Positions 1 through 9,900 of a stretch of DNA of 64,000 nt are shown in pieces. The notes under the pieces are model-generated. The model was not told where the DNA came from. It saw only the letters and a list, made by a program, of their open reading frames with translations, and did no database searches. The first letter of the stretch is position 1; each line of letters starts with the position of its first letter. The position numbers were made by a program, and so were the translations under genes. The DNA lies in contig NZ_KB905020.1 of the NCBI RefSeq assembly GCF_000377405.1, positions 310,001 to 374,000 on the forward strand. The letters run 5' to 3'. Source of the stretch: Thioalkalivibrio sp. ALE31. Lineage in GTDB: Bacteria > Pseudomonadota > Gammaproteobacteria > Ectothiorhodospirales > Ectothiorhodospiraceae.

Positions 1-169
1 CGTGCTGAAACGGGCTCATGGTGCCCGGATCGACGTTGATGTACGGATCCAGCTTGAGCAGGGTCACCTTGAGCCCGCGGGCCTCGAGGATCGCCCCCAG
101 CGAGGCGGATGCAATACCTTTGCCCAGAGACGAGACCACGCCTCCGGTGATGAAAACAAAACGCGTCAT
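1..169 (-). CDS. pyrG: CTP synthase, N-terminal fragment (cut by window edge)
   Basis: The first 56 codons read as the start of the glutamine-hydrolysing CTP synthase amidoligase domain, which converts UTP to CTP in pyrimidine nucleotide synthesis. Visible residues are the N-terminal [13 protein letters not shown] nucleotide-binding loop followed by [19 protein letters not shown], both hallmarks of PyrG. The start is the ATG at 169. The rest of the gene lies beyond position 1. It is transcribed in the same direction as the operon ending at 275, about 100 bases upstream, so it may be co-transcribed with it or have its own promoter in that gap; no convincing promoter was seen there. In related bacteria tilS commonly lies directly before pyrG, so the five genes between them look like an insertion. 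Confidence 0.95.
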   Translation of the reverse strand, partial: MTRFVFITGGVVSSLGKGIASASLGAILEARGLKVTLLKLDPYINVDPGTMSPFQH

Positions 170-274
170 GCGGGAAACCTGGCTGGGAGCTGACAAGCGC
201 CCCGTCCCGGCGCGAACCTGGCACGCGGGGTGGGCGGAAAACGCCTGAAAGAGTACCAGAGCACCCGCCCCTGC

Positions 275-1954
275 TCAATCGGAAGGCGGGGGCAACACCT
301 CGTTTCGGGAACCCCGTGCCAGCGGGCGGAAGGCCACCAGGGTCATGTCGTCGCGCCGGGGTTCTCCGTCGCGATAATCCTCCAGCACCCGCACGACAGC
401 GTCGATCTTGGCGGACAAATCGCGGCCACTCTTCTCGGCCAGGACCTGGCGCAGCCGACGGCGCCCGAACAAGCGTGGCGGCTCGCCACCGACATGATCA
501 TGCGCACCGTCGGTGATCAGGAAGAATTCGGTTCCCGGCTCCACCGGCACCTCGTGGTCGACCGGCTGCGCGGGCTCCAGGCTGCGGTAGCCGAGCCCCC
601 CGCGCACGCCGCGGATTTCCTCGATCTCGCCACCGCGTTCGATCATCAGGGGCAGCCCGACCCCGGCGAAGGCCAGCATCCGGTCTTCCGGCCGATAGAC
701 GCATACCGCGGCCTCCAGCCCGTCATCCGAATCCGAGTCCTGACCGTCCTGACGCAGCCGCGAACGCACCAGCCGGTCCATCTCGCGCAGGATCGCGGAG
801 GGTTCCAGCAGACGGTGTTCGTGCAGGATGCGGTCCAGCGCCGACGCCACCACCAGCGTGATGAACGCCCCCGGGACGCCATGCCCGGTGCAGTCCGCCA
901 CCACCAGGATGCTGTGGCCGTCGATGGCCTCGACCCAGAAATAGTCCCCGCCGACCAGGTGCAGCGGCTCCCAGTAGATCTGCACCTCGTCCAGATGTCC
1001 GTCCAGGGCGTGCTTGTCCGGCAGCATCGCGGTCTGGATGCGCCGGGCATAGCGAATGCTCTCCACCACCAGGCGGTTACTGCGTTCCAGTTCCCGGTTG
1101 GCCTCGTCCACCTGAGCCATCGCCCGTTCGGTCTCGGCCTTTTCGTCTTCCAGCTGTCGGGTTCGCTCCTCCACACGGCGCTCCAGATCGGCGTTCAGCG
1201 CCTTCAGCTCCCCGCGGGCCCCGTCGCGCGCATCCAGCCCCTCCTGGAAGGCGCGCAGCAAGCGGTCCAGCGAGCGCCCCAGGGCCCCCAGCTCGTCATT
1301 CTCGTGATGTCCCAGGCGGGGCATGGGCCAATGGGCTGGCTGGTCCGGGTCGGTATCCGCCACGGCGCGGGAGATCTTCAGCATCGGACGCAGCATGAGG
1401 AAGTAGAACAGCACCACGACCACCAGCGAGACGATCACGGCCTGGGTCACGCTGGTCACGACCCCGGTCTGCAGGCGCGCCACGAAGATCCGCCCCAGGA
1501 CACCGGGGTCCAGCTCCATGCGCAGCTGCCCCACGCCCTGAACGTTGCCCCGGGTTCCCGGATGCGTTAGTTCAAGCTCGTGTGCCCGCAGGTCGCCAAA
1601 AAGCCACTGCGCCCAGTCCCCGGACGCGGCCTCCGCCGCCCGTTCGTCCTCGGCCAGCGTATTGCCAAAATCGTCGAGGATCTCCACCCGCCGGATCTCG
1701 TCGAAGACGAGCAGGCCCTGGACCAGCGAATCGGCCTGACCGGCGCTCAGTTGGAAGGCGGCCTCCGCCGCGGGCGGCTCGACCAGACGCTGCAGACGAT
1801 CCACCTGGGCCTGGGTTTCGGCCCGGAAGGCATTCCAGTCGGAGGCAATGACGTAGGCACTACTGAGGAGGCTGAGCGCAAGCGCAGCAAGCAGCGTGGC
1901 GACCGCCAGCTTGGCAACGAGGCTCCGGTTGCGGCGCCGGGTCTCCGGCATCAT
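275..1954 (-). CDS. siaA: SiaA-type membrane PP2C/SpoIIE serine-threonine phosphatase
   Basis: A 559-residue membrane phosphatase. It has a first membrane helix (about 15-38), a periplasmic sensing region, a second helix (about 168-190), a HAMP segment, a coiled coil (about 245-300) and a C-terminal SpoIIE/PP2C domain. Metal-binding acidic residues are visible in GGDYFW (335-340), DCTGHG (354-359), TDG (481-483) and DDMT (535-538), so the phosphatase should be active. In Pseudomonas aeruginosa, SiaA dephosphorylates SiaC, which then binds and activates the diguanylate cyclase SiaD. The start ATG overlaps the siaD stop by four bases (ATGA), indicating translational coupling. Here siaA is last in the operon rather than first as in Pseudomonas. 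The signal sensed is unknown. Confidence 0.88.
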   Translation of the reverse strand: MMPETRRRNRSLVAKLAVATLLAALALSLLSSAYVIASDWNAFRAETQAQVDRLQRLVEPPAAEAAFQLSAGQADSLVQGLLVFDEIRRVEILDDFGNTLAEDERAAEAASGDWAQWLFGDLRAHELELTHPGTRGNVQGVGQLRMELDPGVLGRIFVARLQTGVVTSVTQAVIVSLVVVVLFYFLMLRPMLKISRAVADTDPDQPAHWPMPRLGHHENDELGALGRSLDRLLRAFQEGLDARDGARGELKALNADLERRVEERTRQLEDEKAETERAMAQVDEANRELERSNRLVVESIRYARRIQTAMLPDKHALDGHLDEVQIYWEPLHLVGGDYFWVEAIDGHSILVVADCTGHGVPGAFITLVVASALDRILHEHRLLEPSAILREMDRLVRSRLRQDGQDSDSDDGLEAAVCVYRPEDRMLAFAGVGLPLMIERGGEIEEIRGVRGGLGYRSLEPAQPVDHEVPVEPGTEFFLITDGAHDHVGGEPPRLFGRRRLRQVLAEKSGRDLSAKIDAVVRVLEDYRDGEPRRDDMTLVAFRPLARGSRNEVLPPPSD

Positions 1955-2823
1955 CCGTGGTCGCCGTGCGTCTGCACGATGACACGGTTGCGCCCCTCGT
2001 TCTTGGCGCGATAAAGCAGGTCGTCAGCGAGCGCGACCAGTTCGCCGGCATCCGGCCAGGGGTTCGTGGTCACCACCAGCCCGATCGACACCGCCAGGGA
2101 CAGCGGCTCGTCCTTCCAGTGCAGGCGGGCGTTCTCCACCGCCGAGCGGATCCTTTCGGCCAGGGCCAGGGCGGCCTCGACGTCCAGGTCCGCGGCCACG
2201 ACGAGGAATTCCTCCCCGCCCATGCGCCCCGCGTATTGTTCCGCCCCCAGTTCGCCGCGCAGGATCTCGGCGAAGCTTTCCAGCGCGAAGTCCCCGGCGG
2301 CATGGCCATGGGTATCGTTGAGGGTCTTGAAGTCGTCGAGATCCAGCATCATCACCGCGAGCGAGTGCGACGCGTCACCCACGCTGTCGGCCATGCCCTC
2401 GACACAGTCGATCACGCGGCGGCGCGAGAACAGGCCGGTCAGGGCGTCCTCCAGCGCCAGGCGCTCCAGCTCGGCCGTCAGGCGCTCGCGTTCGCGGACC
2501 TCGTCAGACAGGGCGTTGTTGAGCTGGGCCAGGTGTTCGGCCTGTTCGCGCAGCTGCCGGTTGGCATCCTGGAGATCCGCCTGCATGCGATCACTCATAC
2601 GCATCATGCGCCGCTGCGCGCGGTAGCTCTCGGAATAGGCCTTGGCGAGCACCTTCACCCCGTCGGCCACCGCGTCCAGCGCCTCCAGCATCTGCTCGGA
2701 GCGCTCCATGATGGCCTTTTCCTGCTCGAACAGGGAAAAGTCGGCCAGGCCCTCGTCCATCTCTTGCCCGTCGCGGGGCCGGCTGGAGGGGTTCATGGAG
2801 TCGTCACGAGAGGGGGCGGTCAT
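1951..2823 (-). CDS. siaD: SiaD-type diguanylate cyclase (GGDEF)
   Basis: A soluble protein of about 290 residues: a helical, probably coiled-coil N-terminal half, then a C-terminal GGDEF domain whose active-site motif reads RMGGEEF. It should make c-di-GMP from two GTP. The four residues where a product-inhibition RxxD site would sit (five before GGEEF) read GAEQ, so the canonical I-site is absent. In the Pseudomonas system the cyclase is switched on by binding unphosphorylated SiaC through the helical region, and the same is inferred here. I chose the ATG at 2823 because it overlaps the siaC stop as ATGA; a GTG at 2835 would add four residues. It is the fourth gene of the solute-binding protein-siaBCDA operon. 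Confidence 0.87.
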   Translation of the reverse strand: MTAPSRDDSMNPSSRPRDGQEMDEGLADFSLFEQEKAIMERSEQMLEALDAVADGVKVLAKAYSESYRAQRRMMRMSDRMQADLQDANRQLREQAEHLAQLNNALSDEVRERERLTAELERLALEDALTGLFSRRRVIDCVEGMADSVGDASHSLAVMMLDLDDFKTLNDTHGHAAGDFALESFAEILRGELGAEQYAGRMGGEEFLVVAADLDVEAALALAERIRSAVENARLHWKDEPLSLAVSIGLVVTTNPWPDAGELVALADDLLYRAKNEGRNRVIVQTHGDHG

Positions 2824-3212
2824 GTCAGCGGACACATGCGGTAGTCGGCGTGCTCGAAGTCCTCGGAGAAATCCTCGCCGAACTCCTCCATGGTTTCGTC
2901 ATCCTCGTGATAGCACCAGTTGATACGGACCTTCAGCCCGGCCTCCGCCCCGTCTTCCAGGATCTGGAACATGTTCATCAGGGCCTTCGCGGTGGACGAA
3001 TTGAAATAGATCATTTCCACCGTGAATTCCACCTCGTCGCTGGCGCGGTCCTCGATTGCCTGGCGCAGCCCCTGGGTCAGTGGGCCGTAGAAGTTCGCCG
3101 CATCTTCCGGATACGACTCCCCCGACAGTCGGTACTGCCCGGCCGCGAAATCGAACTGCACCGCGGGGGTCCGGTCGGTTGCCTCGTGTTCAATGGTCTC
3201 GACGACTGCCAT
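2820..3212 (-). CDS. siaC: SiaC-type phosphorylatable partner-switch protein (DUF1987)
   Basis: A 130-residue single-domain protein of the SiaC/DUF1987 family. The family pattern is clear: an FDFAAGQYRLSGESYPED strand-turn near residues 20-37 and YFNSSTAKALMN at 69-80. In Pseudomonas, SiaC is phosphorylated on a threonine by SiaB and dephosphorylated by SiaA; the unphosphorylated form activates SiaD. The NSST motif (71-74) is the likely phosphosite region by position, which is inference. The gene starts one base inside the siaB stop (TGATG) and ends overlapping siaD by four bases, so the order B-C-D is tightly coupled and the partners are made together. Confidence 0.88.
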   Translation of the reverse strand: MAVVETIEHEATDRTPAVQFDFAAGQYRLSGESYPEDAANFYGPLTQGLRQAIEDRASDEVEFTVEMIYFNSSTAKALMNMFQILEDGAEAGLKVRINWCYHEDDETMEEFGEDFSEDFEHADYRMCPLT

Positions 3213-3802
3213 CAGATGTAGGCCTTCAGGACAAAGTAGGATTGGGCATCGGAAATATGCTGAAAATCGAACTGGATCGGTTCGCTCGCCCGCCGTGCGA
3301 TCTCGATCAGGCCGATACTGCCGCCCTTGCTGCCCTCGTCCGGCGGCTCGCGCAGTTTTTCCTTGTAGAAGCGGCGCAGCTCGTCGCTGTCCATCGCGGC
3401 CAGTTCGCGCAGGCGCGCCGCCAGGGTGTCGGCGTCCTTGCGCCCGATGACATTGCCGCAGATGACGAAGAAGCGGCCGTTCTCCGAACCGACCGTGATC
3501 ATCCCGGAACTCAGCTCAACGGGGGGCTCGTCATCGTGCTCGATGCGTTCGGCCGAATACCGGATGATGTTCTGCACCTGCTCGACAAAGACCGAAAAGA
3601 CCCGGTTCACGGTCTTCGTGTCGGTGGATTCGAGCCGGATCTTCTGGCGCAGCGCATCGCCCAGGGCCTTCAGGATGCCCTCGGAGATGTAACCGGTGAA
3701 CGAAAAGATGATGCCGCGCCGGGTCATGTTGCGCTGAAACCCCAGCACCTCTTCGGCAATCAGGGTCGATGACGCCGCCTGCGCCTCGGCTGCCTCACTC
3801 AT
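3212..3802 (-). CDS. siaB: SiaB-type kinase (DUF6272, ATPase-like fold)
   Basis: A protein of about 196 residues matching SiaB, the cytoplasmic kinase that phosphorylates SiaC and keeps the cyclase off. Visible features are a helix FVEQVQNIIRYSAE resembling the N-box of the histidine-kinase ATPase fold and a glycine-rich loop EGSKGGSIGLIEIARR resembling a G-box. I prefer the ATG at 3802: a GGAG ribosome site lies six bases upstream and the start overlaps the previous stop by eight bases. An ATG at 3814 is possible and adds four residues. It follows a periplasmic binding protein gene that is not part of the Pseudomonas sia operon. Confidence 0.83.
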   Translation of the reverse strand: MSEAAEAQAASSTLIAEEVLGFQRNMTRRGIIFSFTGYISEGILKALGDALRQKIRLESTDTKTVNRVFSVFVEQVQNIIRYSAERIEHDDEPPVELSSGMITVGSENGRFFVICGNVIGRKDADTLAARLRELAAMDSDELRRFYKEKLREPPDEGSKGGSIGLIEIARRASEPIQFDFQHISDAQSYFVLKAYI

Positions 3803-4559
3803 CTCGCTCTCCATTGCTGTTCAGTACGGCCTCGACGATCGCCGCGTAGCGTCCGTCGGCACGCATCGCATCCAGCTCTTCCTGCATGCGGTCCAGCGGC
3901 CCGCGCTCGGTCTCCGGGTGGCAGGCGAGCGACATCACCGTATCGTTGAACGCGAACAGGGATTCGAGTTCCCCGATCCCTTCCAGGCGCGCATACCAGG
4001 GCGCGAGGTGCTCACCGCTCACCCAGACATCGATGCGGTTGGCCGCCAGCTTGCGCGCGTTCAGCCGATCATTGGGGGCGGTATCCACCGGAATCCCCTG
4101 ACGTTCGACATGCAGGGCCACGGCATCGTCGCGATAGCCGCCCACGCGGTAACGCTCCAGTTCGGCCAGAGACGAGGCATTTACGTCCGATCCCTCCAGC
4201 ACGAATGCATGCCACTGGTTCTCGACCAGAGGCCCGACCCAGGTAAAAAGATCCTCGCGCTCCTGCGTGCGCGTCGTTGAAAAGACGCAGGTACCGGGGA
4301 CCGACTGGGCCTCGGCATAGGCGCGGCTCCAGGGCAGCAGCCGGATCTCCGCGTCCACTCCCGCGGCCTCCAGTAGCTGATCCATCACGCGGATGGAGAT
4401 CCCGTCCAGCTCCCCGGATTCGGTCTCGAAATTGAAGGGTGGATAGCTCTCGGTGGTCAGCGTCAACGTGTCGGCTGCCAGCGGCGCCGCCAGAAACGCC
4501 GCGGCCGCCAGCAAGGCCGTGCCCGTACGTCGCCCGCACTGTGCCGCGAAACCTGTCAC
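3795..4559 (-). CDS. Periplasmic solute-binding protein, family 3, heading the sia operon
   Basis: A 254-residue exported protein with a cleavable signal peptide (hydrophobic core about 13-25, cleavage near AAPLAA-DT). The mature N-terminus (LTLTTESYPPFNFE) is typical of the amino-acid-type extracellular solute-binding family 3. No permease or ATPase gene is adjacent, so transport is unlikely. Its stop overlaps siaB by a few bases and it is the first gene of the operon, so it probably senses a periplasmic ligand for the SiaA phosphatase; that link is inference. The chosen start is GTG at 4559, the only one that leaves a complete signal peptide. The ligand cannot be told from sequence. Confidence 0.85.
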   Translation of the reverse strand: MTGFAAQCGRRTGTALLAAAAFLAAPLAADTLTLTTESYPPFNFETESGELDGISIRVMDQLLEAAGVDAEIRLLPWSRAYAEAQSVPGTCVFSTTRTQEREDLFTWVGPLVENQWHAFVLEGSDVNASSLAELERYRVGGYRDDAVALHVERQGIPVDTAPNDRLNARKLAANRIDVWVSGEHLAPWYARLEGIGELESLFAFNDTVMSLACHPETERGPLDRMQEELDAMRADGRYAAIVEAVLNSNGERDE

Positions 4560-4599
4560 GTGCCGCTCACCCGAAACCCATGAAGACGGCCCAAGAATT

Positions 4600-4612
4600 G
4601 TCCGATTCGGAC
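4600..4612 (-). terminator. Small hairpin after tilS
   Basis: A 6-bp perfect stem (GTCCGA/TCGGAC, one-base loop) starts within 20 bases of the tilS stop and is followed on the minus strand by AATTCTT. This is a weak terminator candidate separating tilS from the solute-binding protein operon. The gap is only 60 bases, so the sia promoter must lie here or inside tilS. Confidence 0.3.
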
Positions 4613-4619
4613 GGCTCCG

Positions 4620-5927
4620 TCAACTCCGCGCGTTAGCTCGGTCCGGCCAGAGGACTGCGACAATTACGCCATCCGCCTGACGCAACAACGGAATCCGCTG
4701 ACGCGCCCAGGGCGGGATCCCGCGCTCCTGCATCAGCTTCTTCAGCGGGCGGTGGCCGGCCGGCGTCGCGACCCGCTCGCCCCCACGGCGATAGCTAACG
4801 GTCAGGGGGGCATCGGGCGCGACGCCGAGCTCCCGCAGGCCCGAACGCGTCAGGCGCCGCCCGTCCGCGAGCCGCAGTTCCGGCTGGTCCGCGGGCCACT
4901 CCTGATCGGGCGGAGGCTTCTGCCCTTCGCGCCCCTCCTGCCGCGGCCCGGCCCATAGCTGATCGCGGTAGCGGCGCATCCAGCCGTCTTCCCATTCCAC
5001 CCGCGGGCTGGCGTCGGGGTTGTCCGCCACCACCTGGCGCAGGAATTCCCCCAGGCGTGCGTGACCCGGCGGCCGCAGCCCCTGTGCCTGCAGCCAGTGC
5101 CGCACCAGCCCGCGGGCGGACCCGTTATCCAGCCTGCGCACGTGAGCAAGGTCCAGCCCACCGGACTCCGGGTCCCGTGCCGCCTCCATGTGATCGGCGA
5201 AATGCGTCCGCAGCTGACCGGCGACCTCCCGCTGCCAGCCGGCGGCCCGCGCCAGGCCGGTCACACTCCCGAAGCGTTCGCGCAACAGCGGCAGGACCGA
5301 CTGGCGCAGGAAATTGCGATCAAAGCGCGCATCGCGATTGCTCGGATCGTCGTACCAGTCGAGACCCTCGCGCCGGGCATACTCGACCAGCGCCGCCCGG
5401 GGAAGGTCCAGCAGTGGCCGGCCCAGCCAGGTGGCCCCTTCCCGTCGCAGTGGGCGCATCCCCCGCAACCCGTCGGGTCCACTGCCGCGCAGGGCCGCCA
5501 ACAGGAAGGTCTCGGCCTGATCGTCCGCGTGCTGCGCGGCGAGGAGGATATCCGTCTCCTCCAGCCCGTCGCGCAATGCTATGTAGCGCGCCTCGCGCGC
5601 GGCGGCCTCCAGCCCCGACGGGCGCGGATCAAGGGGTTCCAGCCTGCAGGTCCGGAACGGGCAGTTCAGCGCCCGGGCCACCGCACGGCAATGCTCGGCC
5701 TGGCGCCCGGAGTCGGCCCGCAGACCGTGGTCCACGTGCATGGCCTCGAGACCGGGAATACCCAGACGCACCGCCGCGTGCAGCAGGACGGTGGAGTCCA
5801 GGCCGCCACTGAAGGCAATGCGCACCCGCCGGCGGGCAGGAGGGGGTTCGAGAAATGCCCGCAGCGCGGTGGCTACGGGATCGGGCGCCGGGGCGCCCCG
5901 CTCAGGAAGCGGCTTCCTGGAAGGCAC
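4620..5927 (-). CDS. tilS: tRNA(Ile)-lysidine synthase
   Basis: 435 residues, matching the usual length. TilS attaches lysine to C34 of the CAU-anticodon tRNA-Ile, changing its identity from Met to Ile; it is essential. The PP-loop ATP-binding motif SGGLDST sits at 40-46, followed by the N-type ATPase domain with MHVDHGLR. The C-terminal TilS domain ([23 protein letters not shown]) is present. The start is a GTG at 5927 that overlaps the end of accA by 26 bases, consistent with co-transcription from accA. The order dnaE-accA-tilS is conserved in gammaproteobacteria. Confidence 0.96.
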   Translation of the reverse strand: MPSRKPLPERGAPAPDPVATALRAFLEPPPARRRVRIAFSGGLDSTVLLHAAVRLGIPGLEAMHVDHGLRADSGRQAEHCRAVARALNCPFRTCRLEPLDPRPSGLEAAAREARYIALRDGLEETDILLAAQHADDQAETFLLAALRGSGPDGLRGMRPLRREGATWLGRPLLDLPRAALVEYARREGLDWYDDPSNRDARFDRNFLRQSVLPLLRERFGSVTGLARAAGWQREVAGQLRTHFADHMEAARDPESGGLDLAHVRRLDNGSARGLVRHWLQAQGLRPPGHARLGEFLRQVVADNPDASPRVEWEDGWMRRYRDQLWAGPRQEGREGQKPPPDQEWPADQPELRLADGRRLTRSGLRELGVAPDAPLTVSYRRGGERVATPAGHRPLKKLMQERGIPPWARQRIPLLRQADGVIVAVLWPDRANARS

Positions 5928-6867
5928 CGTAGTCCATCAGGCGGCGATAGCGCCGCTCGAGACGCTTGCCCGGATCCAGTCCCTCGAGGCCGTCCAGGGT
6001 CTCCAGGAGCGCGGTACGCAGGCGCGTCGACATCGCCTCCGGGTCGCGATGGGCACCGCCCAGAGGTTCCGGCACGATCCGGTCCACCAGCCCCAGCTCC
6101 TTCAGGCGCTCGGAGGTGATTCCCAGCGCCTCGGCCGCTTCCGAGGCCTTCTCCGCGCTCTTCCAGAGGATGGAGGCACAGCCCTCGGGCGAGATGACCG
6201 AATACGTCGAATACTGCAGCATCAGCGTGGCGTCCCCGACGCCGATGGCCAGCGCCCCGCCGGATCCGCCCTCGCCGATCACCGTGGCGATGATGGGCGT
6301 ATCCAGGCGCGCCATCACCCGCAGGTTGCGCGCGATGGCCTCGCTCTGCCCGCGCTCTTCCGCACCGACGCCCGGATAGGCGCCGGGGGTATCGATGAAG
6401 GTCAGCACCGGCATGCGGAAGCGCTCCGCCATCTCCATCAGACGCAGGGCCTTGCGATACCCCTCCGGCCGCGGCATGCCGAAGTTGCGGTACACCTTGT
6501 CCCGCGTCTGGCGCCCCTTCTGATGTCCGATGAGCATCACCGGGCGACCATCCAGACGCGCCACCCCGCCCACGATCGCCGGGTCGTCGCCAAACGCGCG
6601 GTCCCCGTGCAGCTCCTCGAACTCCTCGAACAGATCGGGGATGTAGTCCAGCGTGTAGGGACGCCGCGGATGCCGCGACATCTGCGCGACTTGCCACGGC
6701 GTGAGCTTGGCGAAGATGCTCTCGGTCAGCGACCGGCACTTGTCCTCCAGGCGCTGGATCTCTTCCTGGATGTTGACCTCGGCGTCGTCGCCGACATAGC
6801 GCAAATCGCCGATCTTCGCCTCCAGTTCGGCAATGGGCTGTTCGAAGTCGAGAAAGTCCGGATTCAT
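5902..6867 (-). CDS. accA: Acetyl-CoA carboxylase carboxyltransferase subunit alpha
   Basis: 321 residues starting [19 protein letters not shown] at the ATG at 6867, the usual AccA start and length. It forms the carboxyltransferase with AccD and makes malonyl-CoA, the first step of fatty acid synthesis. The central crotonase-like region contains [12 protein letters not shown] and [18 protein letters not shown], typical of AccA. It lies 94 bases after dnaE and overlaps tilS at its end. A 14-bp GC palindrome (6926-6939) and a possible -10 (TACAAT on the minus strand near 6915) lie in the upstream gap, so accA may have its own promoter as well as read-through from dnaE. Confidence 0.97.
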   Translation of the reverse strand: MNPDFLDFEQPIAELEAKIGDLRYVGDDAEVNIQEEIQRLEDKCRSLTESIFAKLTPWQVAQMSRHPRRPYTLDYIPDLFEEFEELHGDRAFGDDPAIVGGVARLDGRPVMLIGHQKGRQTRDKVYRNFGMPRPEGYRKALRLMEMAERFRMPVLTFIDTPGAYPGVGAEERGQSEAIARNLRVMARLDTPIIATVIGEGGSGGALAIGVGDATLMLQYSTYSVISPEGCASILWKSAEKASEAAEALGITSERLKELGLVDRIVPEPLGGAHRDPEAMSTRLRTALLETLDGLEGLDPGKRLERRYRRLMDYGAFQEAAS

Positions 6868-6961
6868 GCAGAGTCCCGAAGGCTTGTTGGTAGAGGCCAG
6901 CGAAAGACGCGAATTGTAACCAATCGCGGCGCGCGCCGCTCCCGTGCCGATGCGCAGCGGT

Positions 6962-9900
6962 CTATCGACCGTACAGCACCTGCGCCTCGCAGTCCGGCCC
7001 CAGCGACTGCTGGATGCCGCGCAACAGGCGTTCGTCCGGCCGGATCGTCCAGCCCTCCGGCAGGCTGATATCGGCCTCCAGCCCATCCCGGCGGTAGCAC
7101 ATGTGCACACGGCAGGGCCCCTCGCGATGCGCCTCCATCAGCCCTCGCAGGTGGGCGACCTGTTCCGGCACCACGCCCTCCAGGCACAGGTGCAGCGCCC
7201 GCGCCCACTGCGCGCGCGCCTCGTCCAGGCTGTAGACGGCCCGCGCCCGCATGCGGGTACCCCCGGCATAGTCGTCCAGCGTGACGGTACCCTCCGCCAC
7301 CAGCAGCGCGTCCGGCTCCAGGCGATCCTTGTACTGGGTGAAGTCGTCGTTGAACAGCACCACCTCGGCCCGCCCGCTGCGGTCATCCAGGGTAACGATC
7401 CCCATGCGCCCGCTCTGCGTGTTGCGCACGCGCACGCCGACAATCAGGCCCGCAATGCGCACGGTCTCCTGCTTACCGCGCCATTTCTGGCCCTGCGTCT
7501 CGTCGGGGCGATCCTCCAGTTTGGCCTCCAGGGCCTGCAGGGTGGTCCCGGTCAGGCGCAGCAGCTCCGCCCGATAGCGCTCCACCGGGTGGCCGGTCAG
7601 ATAGAGCCCCAGGGTGTCCTTCTCGCCCCGCAGGCGTTCGTCATCGTCCATCTCCTCGAGGGTGGCGCTCTCCGGGATGACAGCCGCGGCCGGGTCGCCG
7701 AACAGATCGACTACCCCCAGGCTGGCGTTGCGCTCCGTTTGCTCCGCGGCCGCCACGGCCATGGGGATATCGTTCAGCAGCGTCGCGCGGTTCGCGCCCA
7801 GACCGTCCATGGCCCCGGCGCGCACCAGCGTCTCCAGCACGCGTTTGTTCAGCTTGCCCAGGTCCACCCGCTGGCACAGGTCCACCAGCCCGTGGAAGTC
7901 GCCGCCCTGCCCGCGCGCCTTCAGCAGCGTATCAATCGCGGACTCGCCCACACCCTTGATCGCCCCCAGGCCGTAGACGACGGTCTGCGCGTCGCGACAG
8001 GTAAAGCGGTAATCGGACTGGTTCACGTCCGGCGGCAGGACTTCCAGCCCCATGTTGCGGCATTCCTCGATCAGCCCGACGACCTTGTCGGTGTTGTCCA
8101 TGTCCGCGGACAGCACCGCCGCCATGAAGGGCGCCGGATAATGCGCCTTGAGCCACGCCGTCTGGTAGGCGACCAGGGCATACGCCGCCGAGTGCGACTT
8201 GTTGAAGCCGTAGCCCGCGAACTTCTCCATCAGATCGAAGATATAGGTCGCGACCCCTTCGTCGACCCCGCGTCCGAGTGCGCCCTCGAGGAATATCTCG
8301 CGCTGCTTGGCCATCTCCTCGGGCTTTTTCTTGCCCATCGCGCGCCGCAGCAGGTCCGCGCCACCCAGGGTGTAGTTGCCCAGCACCTGGGCAATCTGCA
8401 TCACCTGCTCCTGGTACAGGATGACGCCGTAGGTCGGCTTCAGGATCGGTTCCAGATCCGGATGCGGGTACTCGACCTGGGCACGACCGTGCTTGCGGTC
8501 GATGAAGTCGTCCACCATGCCCGACTGCAGCGGCCCCGGCCGGTAGAGCGCCACCAGCGCGATGATCTCCTCGAAGCTGTCGGGCTGCAGACGCTTGATC
8601 AGATCCTTCATCCCGCCGGATTCCAGCTGGAACACCGCGGTGGTCTGGTAATCCTTCAACAGGCGGAAGGTGTCCGGATCATCCAGCGGGATCGCGTCCA
8701 GGTCGACCCGCTCCTCGGCATCCATCTTGCGGACGTTCTCGACCGCCCAGTCGATGATGGTGAGCGTGCGCAGGCCGAGGAAGTCGAACTTGACCAGGCC
8801 GACCGCCTCGACATCGTCCTTGTCGAAGTGGGTCACCAGCGACCCGCCGTCGTCTTCGCAGTACAGTGGCGAGAAATCGGTGAGCGCGGAGGGTGCGATC
8901 ACCACCCCGCCCGCATGCTTGCCGGCGTTGCGGGTCAGGCCCTCGAGCTTCTGCGCGAGGTCGATGATCGCGCGGACCTCCTCGTCCTCGTCGTACAGCG
9001 CCTTCAGATCCTCGCTCTCGGTCAGGGCCTTTTGCAGGGTCATGCCCAGTTCGAACGGGATCAGCTTGGCGATCCGGTCGACGAAGCCATAGCCATGGCC
9101 CAGCACGCGCCCGACATCGCGCACCACGGCCTTCGCGGCCATGGTCCCGTGGGTGATGATCTGCGACACCTTGTCGCGACCGTAGCGTTCGGCGACGTAG
9201 TCGATCACGTCGTCGCGCTTCTCCATGCAGAAATCGACATCGAAGTCGGGCATGGAGACGCGTTCGGGATTCAGAAACCGCTCGAAGAGAAGCTCGTAAC
9301 GCAATGGATCCAGGTCGGTAATACCCAGCGCATAGGCCACCAGCGAGCCGGCGCCCGAGCCACGCCCCGGGCCCACCGGGATGCCGTTGTCCTTGGCCCA
9401 CTGGATGAAATCCGCCACGATCAGGAAGTACCCGGGGAACCCCATCTGGCAGATCACGTCCAGTTCCCGCTGCAGCCGCGCCTCGTAGTCCTCCTGCGGC
9501 GCGAAGCAGAAGCGCTCCAGGCGGGCGGCCAGACCCTTCGCCGAGGTCTCGCGCAGGTGATCCTCCACCGTGTACCCCTCGGGCACCGGGAAGTCCGGCA
9601 GCACCGATTCGCCCAGCGTCAGACTGACCGAACAGCGCCGCGCGATCGCGACGCTGTTGGCCAGGGCCTCGGGAATATCCGCGAACCGCTCCGCCATCTC
9701 CTCCGGCGAACGCAGGTACTGCGCCTCCGAATAGCGCCGCGGCCGCCGCGGATCATCGAGGGTCACGCCGTCGTGAATGCAGACCCGGGCCTCGTGGGCC
9801 TCGAAATCTTCCGGACGCAGGAAGCGGACATCGTTGGTCGCCACCACCGGCAGGTCGAAGGCCTCGGCCGCGGCCAGGGCCTGCTCGATCCAGGCCTCCT

